From: Certhia americana
Lineage: Eukaryota; Chordata; Aves; Passeriformes; Certhiidae
NCBI GenBank assembly: GCA_018697195.1
Contig: CM031861.1
Location: 4,400,114-4,464,113 of the forward strand
Direction of reading: 5' to 3'
Length of the DNA: 64,000 nucleotides
The position numbers and the translations under genes were made by a program. Under the pieces are notes generated by a model that did not search any database, had not been told where the DNA came from, and saw nothing but the letters and a program-made list of their open reading frames with translations. This document shows, in pieces, positions 44,101 through 56,187 of the stretch. Position 1 is the stretch's first letter, and each line of letters starts with the position of its first letter.

Positions 44101-47100
44101 GGATCTCTTAGAAGGCTGAATACACAGAACCACCCCCCCGATGAGGAAGTCCCTATAGCTGAAAATGATTACAACTTGAGAAAGCCTGAGTCACTCGTGT
44201 GTTCTGCGTGTTATTGTTTCTTGGGGATGAATTATTTTAAAATTATGTTTCCTTGGGGTTTTTTGTTTGTTTTTGGGGTTTTTTTTAATGTATAAAGACT
44301 TTTTAGGACTGACCCTCCTGCATCTAAAAATACCACCTGGGCCACAGTCTGCTTTGGTATTGTTTTTCAGCAGAATGATGTGGAATGTAGCTAGAGTACA
44401 GGAGTTTGGCAGCCTCTGGTGCCATTTATGCAGTCTCTGCATGGTGCTGTTGTGAGCTTAATGCCATAATAAGCACCTTTGGATATCATAATAGGTACTC
44501 TGTGTCTTCCACAACTACTGCCACAGCTACTTTGCTGTTAATCATTGGTTAATCATTCAGTAATAAGGTATCAAAAGCATTTCAGTTTCGAAAGAGGAAG
44601 CATTTAAGAATTGTTCATTTCAGATGTTAGGTCCTAGGATTCTTTTGCAAGGCCCAGAAGACAATGTTCTTCATTGTCAAAACAGCTAAACCATGCTTCA
44701 AAACCTGATTATTCTGAAAGCACTGAAATTGTATCTGATCCTTTGTTACAAACAGACAAAATCTTTCAGTTTTTGATGAAAATGTATTTTTTAAACAGGG
44801 AGGCCGGTGTATTTTCTAAAAAGTATTTTTTTCCTCTTTCTGGAGATTTTTAGTCATAAATCTACTAATATACATTTATAAAGTGACAAGGAGATGACTG
44901 GTATCAATCTTAATAAATGCTCAAGGTTTGTATGGTAATTAGTTGTTGAAACTACCTGTGCTGCTGCTGATGGAGTACTGTCTTGGAACTGCAGAATTGT
45001 TATTATAGCAGCAGCTGCTCCGTAAAAGTAATTAATGTTGCACAATGCCATTTTGTAATTTTCTCCCGTTGACTTGCATTTCTTCTCCATGGTCTCTTGT
45101 CAGAATTTTACCTTTCCTGACAGATAGTTAATTTGAGAATTTCACAGCTGTGCAAACAAATCCAGAGCATCAAGACGTGCAGTATGCACAGAGCCCACAT
45201 TTGATTTGGTTTGGCTTAGTTTGATTTAATCAACATGGTGGTTTTATTTAGGCTGTAGGCTTCAGTTTCTCAAGATTATCTGTGTCCTGTAGATGGGATG
45301 CATGGGTGGTATTCTGTAAACTTGGTGCCTTGAACCTGTCTGTCCAGTGTAAAGAGACATCAGCTGCATCAGAGCCATGTTCAGGTGCCCTCTATAAGTT
45401 ATAAATCTGATTCCGTAGTCGAGAATTTAATGAACAATGCTGCATGAATTGTTAGGCTATGAATAGATCCCTTGTGGTCTGGAGAAGCAACTTGCTTTTC
45501 TGCAGACTTGTACTTTCTGGACTTTTATTTTGCAGTAAAAGCTCATGGAGCCAATTTCCAATCATATGCATTATTGGTAAGGCTCTCAGTTACTTGGGAG
45601 GATTAAAAAACTACAGCATTATCTTTTTATGTAGTAATCTTTCTAGTGGCAGACTAATGTGGATGTGAGGGAATGACCTTGCCACATGATTCACAAGTGC
45701 TAATCCATCTAGAAGGAATGATTTCCACAAGCCTGTAGAGCTGGCTGTTAGAGAACTCTGTGTATACAGTTTCTCAGACATTTCAATAGCTTACTCCTTC
45801 AGCGGGGTTGCTACCAGGTTTCTTGTAGATACTGCAGGATTTATCTGCAATAGGTCACATGCACAAACCTTCTACACCTCAACAAATACTCCCACAACTC
45901 AAGTTTGTGCTTGCAGGAGGATTGCATGGCAGGATAGAGTGCTGCTGGCCACCAGCTATGAAATCAGCTTCCTGAACCGTTCCAGGATATTGTCTGTTTG
46001 TCTGCTTGGCACATCACAGGTGAATACATTGAAGAACTACCTAAAAAGGGTTTTAAATGCCCTTCAAGCCATGCACTGCGTTGGAAGCAGAGCTATACAA
46101 TCCTGGAGGGAGCACCAAGACATCATGTGTCTCTGGGTTGTTCTTCTCATTGTCCTTGGGAAGGCAGGATTTGTTCCCTTGTTTGGCAGAAGCACAATGT
46201 ATGTGAACCTGAAAAGAGGCAGGAGTTCTCCTGCATCCCTCTCTCTGGTCCTGTTTAACATTCCAGAAACAACCAGAATTTGCATCACAAGCTAATTGTC
46301 AGGGCAGATTTAAGTATTTAACTACTTGGTAGCCTCAGCTTAGGTTTGGAAAATATAATAATTTGGACTGCAAATCATGTCATGAGGACCAAATTTTGAT
46401 TTCTAATACCTATTTTTTTGATTAAAATAACTAATTTTGATTTCTAATTTATAATAATAATACTTTAACGTGTTTTTTTTCCAGAGATTTTTAATTAATG
46501 TTGACTTTGTATGGAGGGCTAATACTTAAAAACTTCCTAAAATTTATATTGAACCTGGATGTTTTCATAACATTTTTGCCATTACTTAAATCCGTGTATT
46601 AAAGATAGGGACGGCAAAATTTCTGAAAAAAAATTTATAAACAGCCATTTTTAGGTTTGTTGGATTTTGCCTCTTAATGTGAAATGCATTGTAACGTTCC
46701 TATTACTTATTTTGTTTTTTGTATTTAAAGCAAACTGTAGACTTCTTTGTAACAGATCTTTCTATTTGGCTTTTCATTTAGACTACTAAGAATCGTCTGG
46801 ACAAAAAGTGTAACAAAGACTTGCATGGAAATTACCTTATAACTTGAGAAAACAACATAATTTAGGCCAACTGTCTTCAGTTTACTGTGAATTCTGAGGT
46901 CTAAGTTAGTGGTAGTAGTTCTTTGGGAAAAATGAATAAGGAAGAGCTACAGAGTTTGATGCAATTACCAGTAGTGAACTTAAATATAAGCCAAAATTTC
47001 TGAAACAATCGGAATAAGTGATAACTGCAATGCAGAAGAAGAAAACAAAAGTCCCTTTGAGGCATTGATATCAATTTATAGCTACTATAATTGTTAAATT

Positions 47101-49547
47101 TGTTCATTTGAATAAATATTCCAATTTGTGTTTGTTTATGTAAATCAGCCCCAAATGCTTCAGGTACACAGTAAAGTTTTGCTCTTAACTTGAGGCTGAT
47201 TTAAGGCTGATTTAGAAATTTGTCTGTATTGATAAACACTCCACCATGTTTTTCAAATCATGAAAGTTTTTAAGTTCTCCACCTGTTTAGAATTCCCTGG
47301 GCTCTTGCAGTTTCCTTGTGGTTTCTAATTGGAAAACTTAACAGAAATTCAGATTCTTTATGACAAAGATGCTGGTTTTTTCTTAAAAATTCACATCCAG
47401 GGCTTTGGAGCATCAGATTTACCTGCAGTGAGGTACGTGCTAAATTCTTCCTGAAGATTTTCAGGATCTGCATAAAAACTTCATCTTCGTTAAAGATCTG
47501 GAAATTCAGAAAGCAAACAGATAAAGCTCCTCAAAAATGCTGTACTTCTTTAGACTGTCTAGATATTTCACAGTCTTCCTTACCACTTGTCACGTGGGAG
47601 GTAAAGAACAATTTGGAATTAATCTTACAGAAAGGGCTGCAAAACCCCTACTTTGCCTTGCACTTCAGAAGGTCACAAAATGTGAGATTGATCATTGGTG
47701 GAAGAGGGGGCATAATGGTAGAATACAGCTCTATATCCACCATTATCAAGGAATTTGAATAGCTTGTCACATTTGTTATTTAGACTGACAGTGAAAGGCT
47801 ATTCACTATAATTCCACAGATCAAAGTAATATATTTATTATGTTAAATTATAAAAACCTTTTTCTATATGAAATTTTAGAACCTGTAATAAGTTTTGATG
47901 AACTTCAACCATTTAGTTACAATTTTTTTGAAGCATTGTCCTTAGCTTGGATTCTTCTGGAATAATTAAGGGGTAAAGCGATTTTTAAATTGCTGTTACA
48001 AAAATTAATTGCTTTTGCCAAAATTTAGTATTTTTTGTACTTTGAGAGAATCATGTCCCCTTTAAGAATGTGATGTCTGATAAAACATAATTGTGGGGTT
48101 AATAAGATGCTTTTCAAAAGTTTCCCATAAAACTCCACCTAGATTTCAACATTTATATCTCATGGAAATACTTTCATATCTCATAGAATAATTGCTGCTT
48201 ATTGGCATGTTCATTCACAAGCTGTGCTGTGTGACTATACCACAAACAAATGCAATTCTCCTGTTAATGGCCGTCCTCCAATTTTTTTCTCATTTAATAG
48301 TAATAAAAATGAGGGAAATTCAACAACTAGGATTCTTTTGTCTTCTTTAACTAACTCTTTGCTAATTCAGCTCTGAGTTCTAAGGTTGTGATGGGGAAAA
48401 GCTCAGGATCATCTGCCAAGCATAAGGTGTAATTGCCCTCTGAAAGAGCAACTGTGAGAATTGCCCCATCCTGTTCTAATCAAATTTTAATTGAAGAAGC
48501 TTATTATGAAATTCCAATTTTTGAAATCCCTATCTAAATGTTAATTCTGAAACCCAGAGAGCTAAGGAAAGAACACAGACCATTTATTGAATGTAAATAA
48601 ACTACTGAATCCCTGTTTTCACGGGGACTGTAGGGATGGGATCTTTGCCATGGCTTTGCCCTAGTGTCTCTGTTTATAAAATCTTAATACACTTAAAAAA
48701 ATAATTAATTGAAGCCTCTTTCTTGAATGCTATCTAGTTGTAGTTTATTTAAAGCTATTATAGCATTAATTAAAAAAACCCCACCACTGATTTTTGCATT
48801 TGGCCTGCTAGCATTTTCAGAGAGTAGGAGTAATGGCTTTTAGTTTTTGGTGTATCCATGCCAGGAGTTTGCAAGTTACTTTTCAGGATTTTGAAAGGCT
48901 GTTGATAAAAGTGAACTTGTCAGTAGGTATGGGAATGTTGCATATGTAGATGTCTAGAAGCTTTAAAAGACAATTTATAGACCTCCCCAAGCTCTTGGAT
49001 TATAGTGACCTAATTCCACCCTCAACTGCAGAAATTGAGTGAAACAGTCTGACATCTGTTTAGGTGGGCTCTCTGTTGTGATCCCAAGTGCAAGATTCCT
49101 GGTTGTGGATCTCTGTGTGCCACCCAGGAACTGGCCTCTGAGTGATGGCCTTCTAGCTCTGACAGACCTCAGGATTTTGCCTCCCTGTGTTGAAATGCAC
49201 AGGTCCTTTGACTGCATTTAAATACTTATTAATCAAATAATGACATGTGCTTAAGCTGGTGAATGAAGCTTCTGCCTTGCTGCTTTCTGACATTATTTAC
49301 TTCTGGGTATCACAGTTGCACAGTGCATTGTCTGTGGCTTGAATAGTCTCCTTGGCTTTCTGGCACACTACTAGAAGTAAAAGCTGCATTGTTTCTGTGA
49401 AACTAGTTTCTCATTACTATTAATTCTGTCTTTTTTGAATAATCTCTGGAAGTGTGGTGAGAAAGCTGTGTCTTGGACAGAGCACTTAGAAGAAAAAAGA
49501 CATGACAAAATGACTTAGGACGTAGCTTAAGTTCTGAAGTTACATTG

Positions 49548-49606
49548 TTAAATTAAGTTTATTTTCCATATATGCTTGTTAAATTAATTTTTTTTTCCAT
49601 ATATGC
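49548..49606. repeat. Tandem duplication, about 30-bp unit
   Basis: GTTAAATTAA followed by a T-rich spacer and TTTTCCATATATGCTT occurs twice in a row, differing mainly in the length of the T run. Confidence 0.8.
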
Positions 49607-52404
49607 TTACTCTTAAGAAGCAACAGCCAATGCCACATGGGAGAGTGTGCTCTACATTTGACTCTTAATAACATGGTTAAAGCATTCATTTAGCCCTGCA
49701 TTTATTTGAATGTTGTAGTCTGTATATTTCTGTAAAGCCTTGATGTTGTTAATTATTTTTATTGACATATTGTAAATCTGTTAGGGATTCCAAAGTATTC
49801 ACAAATGCTTTCTTAGAAGCTAGGAAGTTGATAATGAGTGATTTTTGGCTTTTGATGGTCTCTGCTGTTACTATATAGGGTAAAAATCTGGTCAAGACAT
49901 GATCTGTAAACTTGAAATCCAATCTCCTATTCCATTAAAATGACATGATATGACAGTGTGAAGACAGTATTTCACTGAAGGACAATGTTTTGCTACTTGT
50001 TAAATGAATTGCTATGGGGTGCTTGCTTTGTTGTAAGTTGATGTTATTTTTGATTAATCTAGAAGTTATTCTTAGTTCTTTGTCTGTGGGAAAGTTTGGC
50101 TTTTTTTTTTTGGTGTCTCATAAACGTTCAAAACTTCCTTGTTGAGTTTTCATATTCTAGATTTTCCCTGGGGTTTAACTTCTATTTTGCAGCTTTAGGA
50201 GGGCTAAGTGACTTATATTTGTTTTCTTAGTTTGTTTGTTTTTTTTTTTTTTTCTTCAGTGGGACATGCTTAATTTTAAATACTATGTATGCATTTCCAT
50301 ATTCTGTTTTACATGTGCATTTAGCACATTCTTTTGACCATTGGCCCAGTTCTTAAGAAGACTTGAGCAAAATGAGGGAAGAATTGAAGGAGGAAAAGGA
50401 CGGGTACTGGCCACAGCGCTAAGTTAGAAGGCAGATGGTAGAATGTTTTGAAACAGATACATGTTCTATCCAGCTGGTACAATCACATTTCAGTATGAAT
50501 TTTTGCTCAAGTAACACTAAATGGCCTAGCAAGGCATCACTGCAGTTAGTTGCTGCATAGCATAATTTCCCCCCCATACCCCCATTTTGGTTAAGACAGG
50601 TCATCAGGAGATAAAAGCAAATTTTTCCTATGAATACCTAGCTAACTGTAACCCCCTTCCATAGCAGATAAATTGCTCATCTTTTCCTTTTTATTCAAGA
50701 ATAAGTGACAGCTTGAAATGTCCTGAAATCATCTTTTCAAAGAGGGAAAAATATGATGAACAGTCTTCAAAATATGGCTGAAGTCTAAGTCTGCCATAAA
50801 TAAGTGGGGATTTTAGCATGTGTTCGTGAACTCTTTTTGAACAGGCAGTACAAAAAATACATTTTTCCATGTGATTTCAGAGCATTGATGTAAGAGAGTC
50901 CCTTTTGGATTTAGAAGTGAACCTGACAGCATTTTTCCAGGATTACATCATATGTTTCACTCGCACTTTCACATCCTGTATTAAACCACATGCATGCACG
51001 TCAACAAGACAAGATTGTAAAAGGAGTGTGACTGGGGAATTGTTTTCCTGATACTTGATAGGAGTAATTGCAGCCACTGCTGCTTCAAAGCAACTCTGGT
51101 TATACTATACTATGTCAACAAAAGTCAGTTTTGCCATGTGGAAACCTAATTATTTCAGAATGATCTGTTAGAAAGCACTTTTGAAATAGTCAGGCCATTT
51201 ATACAACTCAGTAAAAAATATTTGTGCACGAAACCTCTCTTGAATAAAAGCTTTCATGTGTTATAGTTTGAGCAGTACAGTGACAGTTTTGGAAATATTA
51301 AAAAAGTAGACTTCTGTTTAAGAGGTGGTAGGAAAATTTAGTAGGTGATTAGAAAATATGAGTATTTCCCTATGATTTGTGTGATAAACCTGGTAGGGCA
51401 ATTAATGAATAGAAAAGAGGGCGGGGATTTTTGCTGTTCTCTTCAGCAGGACCCTAATATTGTGGGAAATGGGATGAAACTTTGATATATTCTAGTGAGA
51501 TCATGCAATGTCAGGGAGATTTCTGTGTAGTATTTCCTCCAGAAAATGACTTGAAGCTTTTGTGGTCTTTTTGTTCGTTAAACCATGTAGTTGTTGTTCA
51601 CAACAATGTCTTGTTTTCACGTGTGGTTGTTTGTCACTTCTGAGCTGTTTGGGACATCTTGTTATTCAAACATTTTTTCTGTCGCTATGAAACTAAAGAA
51701 TATCACAAATTTGCTTAGTTAAATGTGATGTTCTGTACCTTGACTCTTACTATTAGTGCTAAGTAGCTCTTACTACCAAAAATGTGCTTTTGCAAGACAC
51801 TGTAATCCTAATAACTGTACAGGAATGTTGCAAGTTCCATGAATACCTAAGCGTCATAGTGAAGCTAGGTTAAATGATGTGCTTTAAAGTCTTAGTTGTC
51901 AAGGCACAGAATTGTAGTTTATGGATATTGATGTGTATGAAATTTCAGGTGGTTACTGACACATAAACCATCTGCTCTGAATTGCTCTTCTTGAAAGAAA
52001 TTCTACGTTGTCACTGCAATGTACATAAATCAAAAGATACAAAATATTTAGAGCCAGATTTATTAATGTGTTGTTAGCACTGGGGAGCAGCAGTGACCCC
52101 AAGGGTCACGGGGGGTTTTCTGCATATTTCTGCCAGGCATTGCAGTTCTCTCCCAATGGCTCCTTAAAAGAGAGGCAGTGCAGCTTCTCCTGACTGCCTC
52201 CTCCCTTCTAGCTGCTTTTGTGCTGCTGAAAGCTCTGTGCCACACCACAGGTCCTGCCCTCCAGACCAGTGCTGGAGGCTTGCTTGTGCTGCTGGGCTCA
52301 GGGCCAAGGAGAGCAGATGGGTTATGCCCACACTGAGCCCAAATATCCACTGATTGCCAGATGGCAGCCACCAGTCATACACACAAGGATTTCCTTTTTT
52401 TTTG

Positions 52405-52470
52405 TGGCATTGGGTTTGGGGTTTTGTTTGGTGGGTTTTTTTTGTTGTGCTGGGTTTGTTTCTTTGTTGT
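52405..52470. repeat. G/T-rich low-complexity tract
   Basis: GGGTTTGGGGTTTTGTTTGG followed by T8 and further TTGTTG words; almost no A or C. Similar to tracts at 10805-10840 and 44255-44290. Confidence 0.75.
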
Positions 52471-53339
52471 TCAATGGTTCTAAGGTGATATAAGTGGTTT
52501 ATTACCGACTTCCAGAACAGAGTTCAACATCCTTAGCATGATTTTAAAGAAAGAATATAGGCAATTTATTATTGTTGTGTCAGCACAAAGCAGTTTAAAG
52601 GTACAGAATTGTCTAGAGCTGGAGAGCTGTGTGGAAGCAAACAAACCCAGTATGTAGTCACTGGCCCTTCCGAGCTGTTCCTGGCATTAGAAACAGGGTT
52701 TTTTCCCTTGGAGAAGACTCACTAGTTTTCTACAAAGGCAAGCCTGAAAACCAGGTAACACGTGGACACGGTGGAAAAATCCAGAGATGAGAACTGAAGC
52801 AGGAACTGAGAGGTGACATGATTTGACAGGGTAGGTCTGCTCTTACATGTGAAGGTAACTGTACCCTTATCTCCTTTCCATTCTCTCTGAAGCTCTTATG
52901 CACAAGTCTGCAAGTGCCAGGAATGCTTCTTGGCATCTCGTGCCTGTCACGGTGCTGCTCATCCAGAATAGATCATCCAGAATTTGCACTTTTAATTTGA
53001 CATAATAAATCAAAAATTTGCAAAAAGTATAGTAGTGTCAGATATAGTTTATTTGGTCCCCTTATGTTGACTGTTAACTCATTTGATTCAGCATCCACTT
53101 ACCACTTCAGATCATCTGGTTGAAGCAGAGATGATATGGGAAAAGAATTCTGTTCTCTTTGATTTTCATGTTGCTAAACCAATTTAGAGTTGCTGGTAAT
53201 TTGATTCAGTGAGAACATGATCAAATGTGATGAAATGGCACCTCTTTACACCTACTGACAAGAAGGAGTTAATTATAAGCTATCTAGTATTGTCAAGACT
53301 TGAGGGAAAAAGCACCTTAATAATCATGACCAATCAATT

Positions 53340-53740
53340 AATATAAACACTCCCTGCCCATGGCCCAGGAGGTCCCTGTTACCTCAGCCCCTCCTCTTGC
53401 CAGAGCTGTGTTGTTACAGACCCTCTCTTGCCTGCTGGGTGTCATGGCAAGGGCTTCAGTGTCTGCTGCAGCCCTGAGCCCAGCTTTGCCTCCTGCTCCT
53501 TCTGACTTGCCTTCCCTGGACACACCAGACCTGACTTGGCTCTTGTCTAAAGCCCTTATGTTCCCATCCCTGCCTCATTTGGGTGAGCATTGCCAGGGAG
53601 GGCTGGCCCTGCCTGTGCTGGGGTCACCCTTTGGTGCTGGGTTGTCTCCCCTGATGGAGCAGCCCAACTCTTGCTGCTCTCTGCCTGTTTCCCATTTTGC
53701 TTTGTGCCCCACATTGCTTGTTCCTCTTTGGCACTGAAAG
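53340..53740. other. GC-rich island in GAS2 intron, unidentified
   Basis: CT-rich, GC-elevated sequence that starts and ends abruptly against AT-rich flanks. A 125-codon plus-strand frame (53360-53737) and overlapping minus-strand frames have proline/leucine/alanine-rich composition and no known domain. It may be an old LTR or other transposon fragment. I see no firm evidence for a gene. Confidence 0.35.
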
Positions 53741-54427
53741 AGGTAAGGTTGGGTTGAACCTTCTCTTGGGAATCATTTTGAAGAAGAAACTTCTTTTAGG
53801 TTTCTGCAATGTTTTGTGTAAGATTTTAGTGAAAAATCATGAAACAGAAGCCCTGTTTTGGCAGCTTTCCTCTGCAGCCTGGACAAGCTGACCTTCTTCC
53901 AACAGGCTGCCAGGGACTTGTGTGATTCCTTTAAAAGAAGTGTGAGTGTACTTTTAAGGCTATTAGATTTGTCCAGTTAAAAATCTCCTGGGAAAGGAGA
54001 TTTTAAGGATTTTATGGAGAAACAGAGATGGACAAATCCTGCATTACTTCTTCCTAAAGACTAAGTCAATGAGAGGAAATTCAATGGGAGAAGAAAGTCT
54101 GTAGAGTATAAGTATTTGCCTCAGAAGAGTTACTCATTGTTTCTTTGAAGAAATTAGTGTGATGTGAAAAGAGCATTAGCCTAAAAAAGATGTCTAATGC
54201 TGACAGCATTTTACTAACTTTTTTTTAAGAAAAGAAAAAAAATCGCTGATCTGTGAGGAACTGAGCATTTTTTTTTCATTTTTTTTTCCTCTTTTTTTCC
54301 CTCCAGAAGAATGGGAAAGGGGCAGAAATAATGTTTTAAAAATTCATCGTGCTCTGATCTATAAGATTGTTCTATCTCTGTAGAGCCCCTTGAAAGAATT
54401 AACGTTTTATAGATTTTTCTAGTTTTG

Positions 54428-54454
<27 letters not shown>
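54428..54454. repeat. T27 homopolymer
   Basis: 27 consecutive T. No target-site duplication or retrotransposed body was recognised beside it. Confidence 0.9.
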
Positions 54455-54458
<4 letters not shown>

Positions 54459-56045
54459 CTGGATTAGAGAATAACTGTTTTTACTTCCCTGCTTTCTTCT
54501 TGCTTTTCTCTCCTTGTTCCAGGATGGTCCAGGAGGTGATATGGTACCTGTGGTATGGTATCTATAAGGTTCACTTGTGTTTTTGTTCAAAATACCATGC
54601 AAAATTGGTCAATGGTGTATCTAAATGATTGAAAAGTATTAATATCTCCTTGCAAATAGTTTGGACCCTAAGTTAGTTCTTCCCAAACATGGAAATGTAA
54701 ATTGTGTAATTGGAGTAAGAATCATGGAGGAATGAAAGCTAGATGGTGATTTGAGGAATAGATTTAAATGCATAAATCTGTGAGATATATTCATAAATCT
54801 AAGACAATCTGTTAGTGCCCCCTGACATTTTGATAAGTACAGTAGTGTTTATGCCTGAAGTTTTTCTGTTTTCAGTTTATTTGGTATATTGGCTGGATAG
54901 CAGTGAGTAGTTCTGTGCATGTAGATGCATTCTGCCATTACATTGCTGCTGTCATATGTATGATATAATATGCAAACTCCTTCTAAGATGTGTATAATAC
55001 TGATATTATTATGCTGCTAGAAGCTGTTGTAAGGGGAAGCCTAGTGCTGTGTTTTTCTTTTTTTTCCCCTCACCACATATCTAGTTATTTTAAGCTAGGA
55101 GTGAGTAGAGACTCCATATTTTCAGTTTTCTACCTCTTACGTCACTTTTGATTGCGTAGCTACTGACTCCGGAACAGAAGTAAACATTTCATAAATCAGT
55201 ATTGGAAAAACAGTGCATTCAAATCAATGTAAGGTCTGAATTCCTCCATGATTTAGAGATTACTGAAGTTACATAGCAACATTGTTTGGCCATGTATCAC
55301 AGCTATTTTTTATTTGAGGAATAGAAGCCTTAAGTGAGAACCAAATGCTAAGGACTTTTTCATGTGTCCCAGTAAATGTACCAATGCAGGCAGCAGGATT
55401 GCTGTGGTAATTACTCTGTTTGATACAGATATTGATGCTGTATCAGTAGCATCCTGTCTGATATTGAAATCATGAAAATGGAAATATCCTGTCTCTATAG
55501 ACCTTGACTTCATACCCACTAGATTTACACTGCTGTATTGTTCACTGGGGACTTCTGTGTCTTGTTAAACAGGAGACAGTGACCTTTCTGAAGTGTTTGT
55601 AGTCTTTGGGCCTCAAGACCCATTCCTTTACAGTATGATTACTTCTTAACACAGAACAGAAAGTAATTCACCCTTAATTGTGAGAAAGTTCAGTTCCTAG
55701 TTCAAAGTCTGTCTTTATAATTATTTTTTCATTTTCCTTTTTTAGTTCAGTGAACTGGACCAAACAATAAATCCAAAGCCTGTAGTTACTAATATTCCAA
55801 TGAAGTAGCTAATACTGGTTCAGCTCTCAGCTTCATTGCGTGGACTTTTGGAAAGACATTTTGGTTGAGAACTTCATGCTGTTAAAATGACTTCTCATGC
55901 TTCTTTGCTTGGAATTCTTAAATGGCCAAGGAAATAAATTGGTGGGAGTTACCCATCTATGCAAAACTTGCACAATGATTTCATAATACTTAAGTATTAT
56001 GCTAGCATGTATCATTTAGCTAAAGGAAGAATTTCTGTTTTTCAG

Positions 56046-56187
56046 ACCTTACCAGTTCGGAAAATTCCATGCAAAGCCAATGCTCCTTCAGGGTCTTTTT
56101 TTGCACGGGACAACACAGCAAATTTCTTATCCTGGTGCAGAGATGTAGGTGTGGATGATACCTGCCTGTTTGAATCAGAAGGTTTGG
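56046..56187 (+). CDS. GAS2: GAS2, third coding exon (CH domain)
   Basis: The acceptor TTTCTGTTTTTCAG is followed by ACC in phase 0. The exon reads [47 protein letters not shown], plus the first base of the next codon. [20 protein letters not shown] sequence and CLFESEGL are hallmarks of the GAS2 CH domain. The donor is G|GTATGT at 56188, phase 1. At 142 bases, the exon brings the coding total in the window to 409 bases (136 codons plus one base). The remaining CH helices and the GAR domain are not in the window; no sequence matching the expected LHKQPREVC-type continuation was found downstream. Confidence 0.97.

Larger units (their letters stand above)
41179..56045 (+). other. GAS2 intron (14867 bp), no other gene
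   Basis: AT-rich intron with scattered low-complexity tracts: G/T-rich near 44255-44290 and 52405-52470, T27 at 54428-54454. Two GC-richer islands occur at about 52070-52380 and 53340-53740. Neither has a recognisable protein or splice context. 48180-48560 is repeat-free, AT-rich and possibly conserved. Confidence 0.8.

Noticed and set aside
53360..53737. 125-codon plus-strand frame in the GAS2 intron
   Set aside because: Composition follows the CT-rich island, both strands are open, and no homology is recognised.
54428..54454. T27 run as the tail of a processed pseudogene on the minus strand
   Set aside because: Neighbouring sequence shows no recognisable gene body and no flanking duplication.
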